Positions 32,982 to 46,373 of a stretch of 64,000 bases of DNA are shown piece after piece; the stretch's first letter is position 1; each line of letters opens with the position of its first letter. The notes beneath the pieces are model-generated. The model was not told the DNA's origin. It did no database searches and was given only the letters and a program-made list of their open reading frames with translations. Location of the stretch: the NCBI RefSeq assembly GCF_020497125.1, contig NC_059084.1:38634399-38698398 (forward strand). Direction: 5' to 3'. This DNA is from Mauremys mutica (taxonomy: Eukaryota; Chordata; Testudines; Geoemydidae). The position numbers and the translations under genes were made by a program.

Positions 32982-34667
32982 GTTTTTGGTTTTGTTTTTT
33001 TGGTATGTATTCTTATAGAGTAAGTAATTTAGTGTGTCTTTTCAGGTGGATGTAGGAAGTGGTGTCAGGATAGCTATAGTATATTTCAAAATCTTTTCAC
33101 TGCCTGGTACATTTTGAAACCCGCTAACAAGTTTTCTCCCATTTTCAGGCTGTTCCAGAGCAAGATAAATCTGTTTTATTTGATTTGGTGTTTTATGTAT
33201 GTGCCCTTTTATAACTATAGTTCAGACTAAAGCTACTACCCCATGTAGGTTACTTACTGGGAATCTATCTAGTAACAGAATGGGAGCACTCCGCCTGACA
33301 GATGGCGCTGATGAGGGGAGGGTAAGAGGAAGAACTGGGGAGGAGATACTCTGACAAGAGAGTGACACGATATGTACGCTTCCTCACAATAGTCTCTAAT
33401 GTTCATGCTCAAACCGGGGGGGTCTCATAAGCAGCTGTGTTGTCCCTCAAGAGAGAGTGTAATTGTTAACTGGGTTTCAACCCTAAACCCGTTCCTAGAG
33501 AGTTCTGGGGACCCAGTAGACAAGGCCTTGCTGGTGTGCCACCTGTTCCCACAGGCAGCCTCTTCCTCTGAGTAATGCCGACATGCTAAAAGATGGGTTG
33601 CTTCTCATCCCACTGAAATAACTTAGGGTGAGGTCAGGTCCCATTATCATACCCCGTCCCTAACCCTGTTACACCTGGAAGTGGAGTCTCACTCTTCCCC
33701 AAGGCAGCATTGGAATTCTAGTCTCCAGGGTTGGATTTTGGCACTCATGATCGTCCTCACCTGAATACACCCAATTAAGTTCAGAGGCCCCTACAACCAG
33801 GGGATCCATATACAAGTTATGAGATTATTATTACTGTTGTAATATTGGGTTTGTTCTTAAAACAGAGGGAAATGTGGTGTTGCTAGATCCAGGATTGCGA
33901 GCTGGGAGTTGTAGTCTGTGTGTTTAGAAAACTATCAGGAATCAGACAGCATAAGTGTGTGTTTGTGCCATGCCTGGCATCAGACGCTGCTGCAGCAACT
34001 GCTTCTGGAGCTGCTGGATTGTTGTCTTAATAAACCGTGTTGGATTTCACCCTTTCAGTCTCAACACTCACTACTCAGCAGTTGTTAACGTACCAGAAGC
34101 CTCCAGCCCCAGACTGATGTTCCTTCTAGCTTATTCCCAAACGTATTCAGGGCTGTATTCAGTGCACAAGCTGCTTACTGGATTGGGCCCTATAGGTGAG
34201 TTAGGTGGAGGAATGCATAACTTCCCATGGTTAGTGCGTCAGTCTGGGGTATGGGTGTCCAGACACCTACCATGGAGCTGCAGTGTGCATTCTCAGAGGC
34301 AGAAACATTGGTGCCTCAGGAACTTTTACTGCAAAGACATTGGCACTGAGAGAGTTTAAGTGCCTACAAAATTGGATGGCAGCTGAGTGGAGGTTTTGCA
34401 AATCCTGGGAAGGCCTGATTCTGGAATTTAGGCACCTAAATCCCTGTGTGAATCTAGCCCCAAAATACTTTTTTCCTTTTAGGTAATACTAAATAGAAAA
34501 AAGAAATTAACCCAATGTTTGTAATCCTAGAAATTTGAATTTAAAATTAATCTTTTATTTAGTGTGATATCATGTAGTCTGCATTTAAAACACATTTCAC
34601 ATTGGCTTATATTTGAGGATACATATCGTTTCAGACTTTAATGCAGTTCTCCAGAAACAATAATGAA
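32982..34667. other. Intergenic DNA, unit 2
   Basis: Equivalent of 14205-15817. It contains the longer form of the LTR-like segment, from TGTGGTGTTG at 33873 to about 34090 with AATAAACC near 34027. No gene. Confidence 0.4.
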
Positions 34668-34668
34668 G

Positions 34669-34742
<74 letters not shown>

Positions 34743-34743
34743 G
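34668..34743. repeat. (GAAA)n microsatellite, unit 2
   Basis: About 19 tetramers. Confidence 0.96.
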
Positions 34744-35233
34744 AAATTTACCTGATCAGAGTACATTATTTTATTACAATTATGTTTGCTTTAGCAAATC
34801 CACTTGAATTGCAATTGTTACATTTTATCAAGAAAAAAGATGTGGCACACATACAAATACAATATTAAGAAATTGCTTTCTACTTGCTAGTTCCCTCAAG
34901 ATAGTATTTTCTTCTCTGTTCCTTCCAATACACATGATGGAGTTGAACATGAAAATCAAATCAAATCTTGAGGAATAGGGAACATATCTGGTTTAATATG
35001 TCTTAATGAATCTTTTCAATTTGTCAGAGAGTCTCCAATGTTGTGTAATATGGAATGCATAATAATCAATAACATGTCTGGTAGACTCTCTAAGGAGTCT
35101 CAAATAGATCTTCAGAAATCTAGAATCTCTCTTGAGGAATCAGAAATGTATCTTAGGGGTTCTGAATTGCCTTGTGAATAATTAAGAGATATCTGGAACA
35201 TTATTTGAGGAATATGTGGTGTATTTTATGGAA

Positions 35234-36160
35234 TCATTTTCCACCTAATATTTTCCTTAGGGCAATTTTCACTTCCTTGTTCCTCAGACTATATATGAAG
35301 GGGTTAAACATCGGTGTCATAATGGTATAAAACAGAGAAAGCAGTTTGTCAGTGTCCATTGAACCCCTTGACTTGGGTTTTAAATACGCAATCATAGCAG
35401 AGCCATAGAATAGAGTTACTACAGTGAGGTGTGAGGAGCAGGTGGAGAAGGCTTTGCATCTGCTCTGGGCTGAAGGCATCTTCATAATTGTGTTGAGGAT
35501 TTTGATATAAGAAATAACAATGAAGAAAAAAGGGGTGATTATGAATAGCAGAACTGCAATAAACAAAGCAATTTTATTCCTGAAGGTGTCCACACAGGAC
35601 AGCTCCAGCAGAGGGGGGATGTCACAGAAGAAATGGTTAATTTCATGAGACTCACAGAAAGGCAAAGAAAATACCAAATACGTCTGCCCAAAATGTACCA
35701 GAATGTTGACAAGCCAGGACCCGGCTACCACACTAGCACAGACCTTGTTGTTCACAATAAGTGTGTAATGCAGGGGGTTACATATGGCAACATAGCGGTC
35801 AAAGGCCATGGCCGCCAGTAGAAAACACTCTGTACCACCTAATAAAAATGAGAAATACGTCTGGGCAGCACAGCCGATGAATGAAATTTTTCCATCCTCT
35901 GCCAGGCAATTGGCCACCATCTTGGGCAGGGTGACTGTGGCGTAGCAGATCTCCACAAAGGATAAGTTCCTGAGGAAGAAATACATGGGGGTGTGCAGGG
36001 CGGAGTCCAGCATTGTGACAAAGACAATGACACCATTCCCGATCAGAATCACCATGTAGATGATCAAGAAGACCACGAAGAGCAAACCCTGCAGGTTTGT
36101 GAGGTTGGAGTATCCCAAGAGGATGAAGCCAGATGTCGTGGTGTAATTTCCACTCACCAT
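35234..36160 (-). CDS. OR-A2: olfactory receptor, class II, intact
   Basis: 308-residue intronless OR starting at a true ATG at 36160 (MVSGNYTTTSGF). All landmarks listed for OR-A1 are present, including NYT, TPMYFFLRNLSF, the TM3 Cys, [37 protein letters not shown] and PMFNPFIYSLRN. TM1 has the full FLIIYMVILIGNG form. Differences from copies 1 and 3 include Thr for Met at TM3 position 3.29 (AQTYF), Met in VTMLD, Phe in LVHFGQT and Phe in SLFYTIM. The 3' flank continues to unit position 34744 without another gene. The intact frame after duplication suggests retained function, although recent origin alone could explain it. Confidence 0.93.
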   Translation of the reverse strand: MVSGNYTTTSGFILLGYSNLTNLQGLLFVVFLIIYMVILIGNGVIVFVTMLDSALHTPMYFFLRNLSFVEICYATVTLPKMVANCLAEDGKISFIGCAAQTYFSFLLGGTECFLLAAMAFDRYVAICNPLHYTLIVNNKVCASVVAGSWLVNILVHFGQTYLVFSLPFCESHEINHFFCDIPPLLELSCVDTFRNKIALFIAVLLFIITPFFFIVISYIKILNTIMKMPSAQSRCKAFSTCSSHLTVVTLFYGSAMIAYLKPKSRGSMDTDKLLSLFYTIMTPMFNPFIYSLRNKEVKIALRKILGGK

Positions 36161-37189
36161 TGGATGGCTATATTAACTCTGCAGAGACAACAAAGGCAGT
36201 AGACATGGGTATGTCTCCTGAGGAGATTGTTGGCCTATCACTCTCTCACACATGTGAAATCACACATCTCAGATGTTATAGATAGAAACCGGCATAGACA
36301 CCTGCACCCTTATGACTGGGTTAGTCACATATAATGGCTAAAAGGTGTACAGAAATATAATCAGAACTGCATAACTTTTTGTCAAAGGCCTAATACTGAT
36401 ACCACCTAACACAGATTCTCTCTGAGGTCCAATGACCTGGATCCTGTTTTTTTTCTGAGCAGGAAGATGGGGTTTTACCTAGAGCTGGCTGACATTTTTT
36501 CTACAAAAAACCCCCTGAAAAATATTATTTTGACAAAAAAAAGTTGAAAAAAGTGAGGGGAAAAATAGGAAAATTTGGGAGTAAAAGCACCTTATTGTTG
36601 TTTAAAACTTTTTGTCCCAATAGAAAAGTCTGAAAAGGATTTAAAAAGTGAGAAGTGTTAATTTCACTCACATTTCATACCTCTAAAAATCTCTTCCCCT
36701 TTATGATATTGGGGTGAAAAAGGGAAATCAGTAAAATGTGAAAGTGAGTTTTCCCTCATTTTTGTCCTCTTTTTCTTTCACTTCAGCACATTTATTGCTC
36801 CACAGAGTCCAGGTCTCTTTCTTCAGAAGTACTTATCCTTTTCATTTGTCCCCTACTTATCTTTATCAGTTTCCTGTTTACAAGGAATACCCCAATGTCA
36901 ACTGCACCCAAATCCCTGTAACAGGAAGAGGATCCCAAGTAGAGGTAATGTTGGCCATGCTTAGTCTACACTCATGAGTAGCAAATTCAACTACTTTGTC
37001 CATCTAACAAAGAAAGGTCTATCAAGATTCAATAGCTGGAAGTTGAAGCAGACTAGAAATAAGACCTAATTTTTTTTAAATGAGAGTAATTAAACATTGG
37101 ATCCCCCACCAAGGGTCATAGAGAATTTTTCATCATTGACAATTTTAAAATTAAGACAAGATTTTTTTCTAAAAGATCTAATCTGGGAA
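36161..37189. other. OR-A upstream region and spacer, unit 2
   Basis: Equivalent of 17302-18345; no gene recognised. Confidence 0.4.
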
Positions 37190-37280
37190 TTGCTTTAGGA
37201 GAACTCTAGGTCTGTATTGTACAGGAGGTCAGATTAGATGGTCACAATGGCTCCTTCTGGCCTCTGAATCTATGACTGAT
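37190..37280 (+). mobile_element. CR1 3' tail fragment, unit 2
   Basis: Longer form of the unit 1 fragment: GCTTTAGGAGAACTCTAGG upstream of GGTCAGATTAGATGGTCACA. Confidence 0.7.
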
Positions 37281-38080
37281 TTGAACCGTTCATGGTAGTG
37301 AGCGCTATACCCTGGGGATAAGTGCTTCTGGAATCAAACCCCAAACATATATTCTGGATTTTCATAAAGGCCTGCATGAGTTCAGTTAGCAACATCTAAT
37401 GGATGCCTAACTCTCTTAGTATCTTTAGAAATTCCCAACCAGGATTCTGCCCACTCACCCTTACAATGAGTAACACCTAACTCCAGTAGTTCTTCTGACC
37501 TGATATCTCTACTCAGACATTAAGGTTCTACTCTGTGAGAAGGACCGTGGCAGATTCTGGTGCTTGAAGAATTTCAGGTAGAACATACTTTATTGATTGA
37601 AACTGAAATAAAAATTAAAATGTTAAGTGTGACAGTGAAATTGGGAATCAAAAAGAGAAAGGATATGAGGAAGGCCACAAAAGAAAAGCACAAAGATCTG
37701 TAGAGGGAAAACTCAATGAAGGAAAATACTAGATCTTCAAAAAAATGGAAAAACATTATTTCTCAGAAATTTTATAAATGTGTTTTGCTTTGTTTTGATC
37801 AGTTAATAGAATTGATGGTGTGTTTCAAAATTTGAAATTTTGAACCATAAAGAAAAATTTGAAAAAAATCTCAAGAATTTTTTACATTTTTTCCAGGAAT
37901 TTTTTAAAAAAATGAATACAAGTATAAGAAAACATTTTTTTTATAAATCCTGTTTTCTCTGTCCAATTTCACCACTTTTCTGCCAACAGTAATACAGATG
38001 ACGAATATTATTCCCCAAAATAGTCCAGTTGACTTCTGAAATATCAATAAACACATGGTTTTGTTTCTGTTTTATGAGTA
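37281..38080. other. AT-rich spacer, unit 2
   Basis: Includes the roughly 190-bp stretch (37502-37696) missing from unit 1. No gene. Confidence 0.4.
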
Positions 38081-38284
38081 CGGTAGAACCTCAGAGTTAC
38101 CAACACCAGAGTTATAAACAGACCAGTCATTTACATGCCTCATTGGGAACCAGAAGAATGCAGTCAATGTTCAGGTATAAACTTTTGAAAGAACAACCAT
38201 AACATTTTGTTCAGTTATGAACATTTCCGAGTTATGAAAAACCTCTGTTGTTCCTGAGGTGTTCGTAACTATGAGGTTCTACTG
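38081..38284. mobile_element. Tigger-like MITE, unit 2
   Basis: TIRs and flanking TA as in unit 1; the left TIR has one substitution (CGGTAGAACC). Confidence 0.85.
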
Positions 38285-38314
38285 TAAAAGGCAAAACACT
38301 GTCCACTGAAACTT

Positions 38315-38477
38315 AGAATCATAGAATCATAGAATATCAGGGTTGGAAGGGACGTCAGGAGCAGGATCAACTCAAAGCAGGACCAATCCCCAACTAAATC
38401 ATTCCAGCCAGGGCTTTGTCAAGCCTGACCTTAAAAACCTCTAAGGAAGGAGATTCCACCACCTCCCTAGATAACTT
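38315..38477 (-). mobile_element. CR1 3' end, unit 2
   Basis: As 19252-19408, with three octamer-like repeats in the tail. Confidence 0.88.
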
Positions 38478-38659
38478 AATGAGACAGAGTCTGCTCTCAG
38501 TTATTTTGGTGTAAATCTAAGCTGGCTTTACTAAAAATGAGGTTGCCCAGTGGCTAGTATATCAAATTAAATCTCATTTTACATGTTCTATTTCTGGCTG
38601 TCTCATTTCTCTATCTCTAAAACAGGGCTATTGTTTGTTTTGGCTATTTTTGAAACCTC

Positions 38660-39160
38660 ATGCACAAATGCACCAAATACACATCTGCGTGCACACGCAA
38701 CTGTACATAGGAAGACATAGGGGCACACTGACTGATAGGAAGACCTAAGCAAAAATGTGTTATCTTTAATACACAAACAAAGCAAACGTGCAATTTATGA
38801 ACATATTGAAAAGCATGCATGTACACAGGGTCAGAGACACTACACACACACACCAATACATATACATTGCACACGCTTCCTAAAACATATGCATCGACCG
38901 GTGCTAAGATACTGTTTCAGGCCCTGTAACACAATCACAGCCAGACTCACAAATACACCCCCCCACACACACACTGCAAATGTACTCTCATTTTTTCTAA
39001 CACACATTTGTCATAAATATACCCAGGGACTTTCACAACCACATAAAAATTACAACATGTACACACAGCAATTATTGTGAAATACACCCTGGACTCACCA
39101 ACTAACACCTGTGGAGAAACTCACATATTCAAACACAGGATCCCAAAGTATATCCCCATA
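38660..39160. repeat. CA-rich tract, unit 2
   Basis: Equivalent of 19607-20089. Confidence 0.75.

Positions 39161-39232
<72 letters not shown>
39161..39232. repeat. (CTAT)n microsatellite, unit 2
   Basis: About 18 uninterrupted CTAT units, the longest of the three copies. Confidence 0.96.
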
Positions 39233-40612
39233 TGTGGTGAGACATGAAAAAGTAAGGTATAAAACTTTGGTTTCAGGCTGTGATTTTCAAAATTTCCTGA
39301 GAAAAGTTTAGTCATCACGTTTTTGTGAACATTTTAGTTTCAACCAATCAGAATTTTCCAATGAAAGAAACTTTCACAGAAAAAAGTCATGCCTAGCCTA
39401 TACTTTAGCCTATACTTATCTATCAATCTTGAGTTGCATGTAACAGCTGCATGAGATGATGTAAAGTTTATAAACATGTGTAATCTCATTCACATGATGA
39501 CAACAGGATTACCTGCATGAATTAAGTTACTCATGGGCATCAGTTTTGTAGACTCAGGTCATGAAAGATAACTTCTTGCAGCTCAGTCAAACACGTCAGA
39601 CTGGGTATTGAACTGCTTCATGGAGCCTTAGAATGACTAAGGATAAGAATATTAAAGTTACATATGCCAGGTATGGTCTCTCAGCCTCTTCTTTTGACAC
39701 AGCCCAAAATATAAATAATATTATTTTTGGTAGAGCTAACAGGGAAAAAGGCCTGGTAAAATGAATAAGAGAGTTCTACCTCCTTCAGGAGCAAAGACAC
39801 AATGCGAGCAACGTCTATTAGTCCACAATTCCAGTAAGACACACTCCTCTCTCTGGCCTCCTCCCTGCTTTGACCTCTTTTGGAAAACACATGTGTGTCT
39901 TTAGAAGAACTTTCTATCAGTCTCTCCCCACTTCCCTATGTACTGGTAGCCAGTCACCTCTGATGCAGTGGCAGATCAGAGGACATTGGTTACATTGTTG
40001 CTCATCCATTTCCCAAAGGTCACTGTTACCAATGTTAGAAACTGACTCAGCTTGGTACCAAGGGGACTCAGTCTCATTAGCTGCATCCAAGCAGCATCAA
40101 ACATAGTTCTAGGAACTGTACAGTGACACTAGCCAAATTCAGCAGTGAGTGGAACCTTCTCACTGCCCCACAACCAGCCCTGACCCAGATGCTCCAATCA
40201 CTGCTTGGGGGGGTCTGAAATTCTAAGGTTCAAACACTGCATGGGACACATGTTGTGGTTCCTTCCAGTTGTATGTTATTGGAAATCTGACTGTCTGTGG
40301 GAGAGCAGTGGTGTCAGTCAAGTCAAGGTCATTACAAAGCAGGTAACACACTGTTCACACTCCTGTAGATTTTATGATCCTGATTCAGGAAGACACTCAA
40401 ATAGGTGCTGAGCCTTTAGCAGGTCATGAGTCCCACTGACTTCAATTAGACTAATCACATGCTTAAAGTAGATTCATTATTAAATTCTGTGATGAATTGG
40501 GGTCTATATTTGTTCTTTTTTTTTCTTTCATCCCCAAGAATTATCATATGGATTGAATGCACATGCTCTGCTCTTCTCGTAGGGAAAAACTATCATGAGA
40601 TCTGAATTTCAC
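39233..40612. other. Intergenic DNA, unit 2
   Basis: No gene. The empty site of the unit 1 MITE lies at about 40147-40160. Confidence 0.4.
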
Positions 40613-40783
40613 AATCATAGAATACTAGGGTTGGAAGGTCATCTAGTCCAACCCGCTGCTCAAATCAGGACCAATCCCCAACTATTTTTTTTGCTCCAGA
40701 TCCCTAAATGGCCCCCTCAAGGATTAAACTCACAACCCTGGGTTTGGCAGACCACTGCTTAAACCACTGAGCTAGCCCTCCCC
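40613..40783 (-). mobile_element. tRNA-derived SINE, unit 2
   Basis: As in unit 1; A-box-like TAGCTCAGTGG and B-box-like GGTTGTGAGTTTAATCC on the minus strand. Confidence 0.8.
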
Positions 40784-41251
40784 AAAATGGTCATTTACAT
40801 CTATGTTGGGAGAAAATTAAACTTTCTATTCAGCCACCCTCAGTATCTGGAGGTAGTGCTCAAAATTCCCATTGCACTGGTTTGGGTCAGATCTAGAACT
40901 GCTTCAAAATACCCCTGACCCCCGTGCAAAAATTTTAATTTTTTCCATAATTTTTTTCAGCAGAACATGTTGGGGTTATTTTTTCCGAAACGTAAAAAAC
41001 GTGAACAGAAAAAATGGTTCCATTTCCTGTTGAAACCCCTCAAGGCAACTTTCTAGAGGCACATTTGGTTCACAACAAGCTGGAGTAATAATTTGTCCTG
41101 CACTAGTCTTCTGCATATCCATGTAGAACCTTGTGGGGTGCATTAAAAGTTCTATAGTGTGCTTCAACTTGTTTCTAAGCAGGGTGAATGAGTGAATGAA
41201 AAAATGCAACAAAAATGAGTTTGTCAGATTCATTCAACAACCTTCCCTTAA
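40784..41251. other. Intergenic DNA, unit 2
   Basis: Nothing recognised. Confidence 0.4.
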
Positions 41252-41488
41252 CAGGGCTGGCTCCAGGGCTTTTACCACCCCAAGCAGCAAGCCAAAAAAA
41301 AAAAAAAAGCCATGATCGCGATCTGCAGCTCTACCACCGTCGCTTCAGTCTTCGGCAGCAATTCGGCAGCTGGTCCTTCGCTCCAAGAGGGACCAAGGGA
41401 CCCGCCGCCAAACACCTGGACGTGCCACCCCTCACCACTGGCCGCCCCAAGCAGCTGCTTACTGGGCTAGTGCCTGGATCCAGCCCTG
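41252..41488. mobile_element. hAT MITE shared by units 2 and 3
   Basis: A 237-bp element with inverted ends CAGGGCTGGCTCCAGG and CCTGGATCCAGCCCTG. It is flanked by 8-bp target copies TCCCTTAA (41244-41251) and TTCCTTAA (41489-41496). Unit 1 has the empty site TCCCTTAAAAGGG (22527-22539). It contains a poly-A run (41297-41309) and no coding sequence. Confidence 0.87.
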
Positions 41489-41494
41489 TTCCTT

Positions 41495-41660
41495 AAAAGA
41501 GAAAAGAGAAAAGGGGAGGGGGGATGAAAGAGGAGAGAAAAGGAGAAGAAAAGAAGAGGAGAAAAAAGGAAAAGAGGGAAAATAATGGAAAAGGTAGAAT
41601 GACGCGGGGAAAGAGAGAGAAAAGTCAAAAAGGTCAGAAGATAGAGAAAAAATAAAATAA
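41495..41660. repeat. Purine-rich tract, unit 2
   Basis: As in unit 1, with internal differences. Confidence 0.88.
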
Positions 41661-42467
41661 CTGTCACAGTGCTCTTAGTGCACCATCTCCAGGTGTCAGG
41701 CGTTGAGCCTTCATCTTTCTGGGGTGGACTCCTGTGATTCTCCCATTCCCAGACCAGGGTCCCTAGGCTGCAACACCCTGCGCATCAACCAGGACTACTC
41801 AGTAGGTCCAACTGAACTCGGTACCAGCACGTGTCCCCTCAGGGAGCTGTGACCAGTGGTGAACAGTGTCCCAAAAAAGCTGCCTTAAAACAGTGTTTTT
41901 CAACCTGAACAGTAGGCGTACAGAACACTAGAGAAAAGGCCTACACACATGTTTATCTTACCTAAAGACCTGCCTACCTTTGGCGAAACTCTTAGGTAGG
42001 CTAAGCTTCCTTCAGGAACTCCCAACCACTGAAGGTCTCTGTGTGTGTGTGTGTGGGGGGAGGGATAGTTTCTCTACCCAAACCCTCTCACCAAATTAGC
42101 TTTTCCTCTATTCAGGGAGTGTGTCTCTTTAATCTCCTTCAGCCTTTGATCTCCCTCCCTTCATAGTGGGAGGGATTCAGTCTTGGGAAAACTGGTCTGG
42201 CAGGCCCACCACGGGTTGGGGAAGGATATCTCAGTTAATTGCCTTGATGTTTGCTGAGGAGTTCTTAACTGGGCTGTCCTCCATCTTCCTTGTAGTTTTC
42301 TGACCACCCAACTCTTGAATTAGCCCAACATATGAATACAAAAACATCTTTACAATATTCAAACAGATCCTACAGTGTTTTCATGAATTACTACAGGCAA
42401 CTCCAAATCTATCACAACAATATGGGTTTTTTTACATTTTCTTACATTTTACATTTTTTCACAAGTT
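41661..42467. other. OR-B 3' flank, unit 2
   Basis: Equivalent of 22728-23529. A (TG)n run lies at 42041-42055. Confidence 0.5.
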
Positions 42468-43344
42468 TCAAAGAAATATTTTTCTGTGAATCACCCTTCC
42501 CAGGGTTCCCTTCACCGCGTTATTCCTCAGGCTGTAGATCAAAGGGTTCAACGCTGGGCACACCACCATATAGAACAAGGACAGCAGTTTGTTCTTGTCA
42601 AGTGAGTAGCTAGATTTGGGCCTCAGATGGGCCACAATGGCAGTTCCATAGAGCAAAGTGACCATGATAAGGTGGGAGGAGCATGTGGAGAAGGCTTTGC
42701 TCCTGCCCGCGGCTGATGAAATACTCAGGATTGTGTGCATGATACGGATGTAGGACACCAGTATGAACAGGAAAGGGACCATGATGAAGGAGACAGCGAT
42801 GGTGTAAACAGCTACTTCGTTACCCTAGGTGTCCGCGCAGGCCAGCTTCAGCAGTAGGGGCAGGTTGCAGAAGAAGTGGTTGATACTATTAGGTCCACAG
42901 CAGGGCAGAGTGAAGAGAACTGGAGACACACACCTCTGTTCATCATGGCCGTGTAGCGCAGACGGTGACATACGGCCACATAATGGTCATACGCCATGGC
43001 GGCCAGCAGGCAGCACTCTGTGATCCCTAAGAAAGAGAAGAAATACATCTGAGTGGCACAGTCCAGGAAGGAAATACTTGTGTCCTCAGAAAGGAAGTTC
43101 ACCAGCATCTTGGGGATGGTGGACGAGGTGTAGCCAATTTCCAGAAAGGACAAATTCTGGAGGAAGAAATACATGGGGGAGCAAAGGGCAGGGTCCACTA
43201 CCGTGATTATTATAATGACGACATTGAACACCAGGGTGACGAGGTACAACACCAGCACCGAGAAGAAAAGGGAGACTTGCACCTCCAAGAATTCAAAGAC
43301 ATGAAGAGGAACTGAGCTACTACTGAGTGGTTCTCATTAGCCAT
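42468..43344 (-). pseudogene. OR-B2: olfactory receptor pseudogene, three lesions
   Basis: Copy of OR-B1 with the same start-proximal frameshift (ATG at 43344 out of frame with the body) and the same DHY in place of DRY. It adds a 55-bp deletion at 42914/42915, equivalent to 23977-24031 of unit 1, which removes TM4 and part of EC2 and shifts the frame. It also has an in-frame TAG at 42825-42827 where OR-B1 has Tyr (ADIYGNE). The C-terminal 104 residues to FL-stop remain readable. It is clearly non-functional. Confidence 0.93.
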
Positions 43345-46300
43345 GTCCCCCCGTTGTTTTCCAGCTGCAAAGATAATAAAACCATTAATTCACTGGTTAA
43401 TCTGGGAGAATCTCTAAATATGCACATATATAACCAACGACAAACATTTTCAATAGTGGACACTGATTCTGTGCGCTCCCATTTTTGGACACCCAATGTA
43501 AGACCACTGGTAGTTGATGCTCAATGGGAGTAAGACCCCTCAGCTCCTATTGACTGGAGTTAGGAAATCAGGCTCAAGGAGCTACATCACAAAAGGATTT
43601 AAACACCTAAGTGCCATTTTAGGTACCTAAATCTCAGTATCAGGCCCCACTTGGATGCACAACCCCCCCCCCACTACGATGCCCCCAAAGCCTGTAGGCA
43701 CCTAAACTCACTGAACACCTAAGTTTTTACAGTAACAGCTCCCTAGGCAGCTGAGCTTCTTCCTCTGAGCATGCATGCTGCTGCCTCACTCTTGGTGTCC
43801 AGACACCTAAGCCCCAGAACAATGCGTGAACCAGGGAAAAGCATGCATTCCTCCGCTTAGCTCACCTGCGAGGCCTGGTTTGGTAAGCGTGCTCAGAGCT
43901 CACCTAACTGTACAGGAAACTGCTCCTTGCAGCCCCAACTTAAGTGCAGAACTCTGTGAGCGGCTGGGGCTTAGAGACACATCCCCTGGCTCCTTGGCGT
44001 CTCCCATTGGCTGTCGTAGGCGAGTGGCCATGCAGCACTCTGGCTTTTGGGAATCCCATTCCTCGGTGTCTGTCTCTCTCCATTCATTGCACAGGGACAC
44101 TGAGCTTTGAGAATCCCGGGGATTGTCTAGGTGCCTAATGCCCTCTGCAAATCTAGCCCCTGGTGTCCCAAATTGAATGTCCAAAACCTGAAGCACTTAA
44201 AATCAGTGGCTAGTTCTAAGAATGTCAGCCTGGATCTCCCTGTCCTGTAACATGAGGGGAGCATTCCTCTGTCTAACATAGCTTCTAACAAGTGACCAGA
44301 GGCTTTTTTTCAGGCATAGAACTAGGTTAAATTCAATGGGAATTGGGTAGATAACATCCTTAGATTCTGTTACCTGGGATTTTCAGAACCCATAGCAGTG
44401 GTAACTTAACTGTTTCTCTCCAGGCAGAGTCAGGAATAAATCAATGGGAATACGACAGTTCCATCCAATGAAAAATTAATGCACGTAAGCATGTTCTATC
44501 TAATACTGCAGTTCATTAGATTTAAGCACACAGAGACATAAACAATAGGGGTTAGGACATACCAAATATTTATCTAAAATCTGGAATGGAATTGAGTAAT
44601 TAACAGCAGGTTCACAATGGCCAGTTGTTCACCCACCAGGAAGAAAAGGTATCAGGAAAAACACCTCTTAAGATGGCTTCAGAACACTGCTCCAAAGTAC
44701 ACTATAACTAACTATAATTAACTTCTACAAAAGAAATAGTTTATAGTGACCCCTGCTAAATCACCACTTTCCCTAACTTTCAATAAACTACTTATCAACA
44801 AACATGCCTAAAAATCTTACTCATAATAATACTTCTATAGCAAAGGTGCCCAAATTTAAGGTTTCCGTTCACTTATTTTCTTTCAGTCTCAATTATTAAC
44901 TTTCTCTCCCCTCTTCCCATTCTGACTAGCAGAAAGTGCCATCTAGTTTTGACTTTGCCTGTAAAAGCCTGTTTCCAATTAACCCTATGCTATGTGATGT
45001 TCTATTTTATTAATACATGGTGCTGAATGCACATAATATGGCTGCAATTAGCTTGATTGCATTCTGGGGTACGCACATCCCTCAAATCCAGGGTAAGAGT
45101 TCCTTTGAAAATTCTACCTATATGTTATAATTCCTAGTATTTATTCCTTAGAATAATGCCTAGGAGAGAGGAATAACACCAAGGGAGGCTGACGCCTTGC
45201 TCTCCCAAATCACGAGCAGTCATTTACACTAGTGCAAGGTGAATGCACAATGATTCCATCTCAATCTTATCTGCTCATTCCACTGGCTGGGGTGTTTGCA
45301 CATCGAGATGGTACACATGTTGCTCACATGTAAATAACTACACAAAGGTGCAAGGCAGTGTAGCCACAGGACCAAGGTGAAGAAATGCACTAACGTGCCT
45401 GGGTAAATAGCAATAATGTAGGGGGAAACAATTACATGTAAAAAATATTCTAAGATCATCATTTTTTAAAATTTACTAATAGTTGAGAACTCAGTTTGTT
45501 TAGTAACACTGAAGAAACCACACCTTGATGGCTATGAGTATTTACGTTATTTTATGTCTCTATTGAGACAGGTTCTCTATTGAGACAGGTTCCTTTGCGC
45601 ATTGAATCCGTGGAAAATGTATAGCTGGGTTTTCAATAGTGCTAACATTTTGTTGGAAATCATCTGTTTTGGAAAATAGAAACCCTTAACCTGAAAATGT
45701 TTGGCCAAAAGCATTTCAGTTTTAACCAAAAATGTTTCAGTTTTCAGCCAAAAAAGTTCAGTTGCCCAAAGTTTAAAAAAAAAAATCAGTTTTCTTGTTT
45801 TCAGGGGGGTTTGGTAAAAAAAAAATGCCACCCAATTTTTAACAGAAAGAAAAATATTTGCTCTTTTTCATCAAAGTTCTCTTAATAAAAACCAAACCAA
45901 ACTATTTTCTGATCACCCGCTCTGAACAATTTTGACCTGATTCTGCTCTCCCATCATCTAAATCACGAAGGCATCAACTAATGTCTGTGTGCCAGATTAT
46001 GATCTCAGAAACAACCTTTGATGTCCATACGACAATTTCTTGTCACACTTACCCTAGTTTTTCTCCAAGGTACCACCACAGAAATAAATGGAATTGCTCC
46101 AGCCAAATTACAATGGTGTAAAATTGGTGTAATTGAAGGCAGAATCCCATGTTTGGTGCTTAACAAACATGCTTTGGATTTTCAAAGGAGACTGAGGGAG
46201 TTACTCATCTAACACACATTGAATGACAATGATATTTAGGGACCTAAAGTAGAACTGGGGAAATAATTGATTTTTTGGTTTAGCCAAGAAAAATGGTTAT

Positions 46301-46373
46301 TTTGTCCACAATCTTTCCTACTGAGGTTGTTGAGCTTTGCACAAAAAAATTAAATGGACATTAGGCCAAAGAA
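43345..46373. other. OR-B upstream and intergenic DNA, unit 2
   Basis: Near-identical to 24462-27471. No gene recognised. Confidence 0.4.

Noticed and set aside
34283..34486. Small protein near 34.3 kb and its counterparts near 15.1, 33.9 and 52.8 kb
   Set aside because: Open frames lie over LTR-like and foldback-repeat DNA, differ in length between units and carry no recognisable domain.
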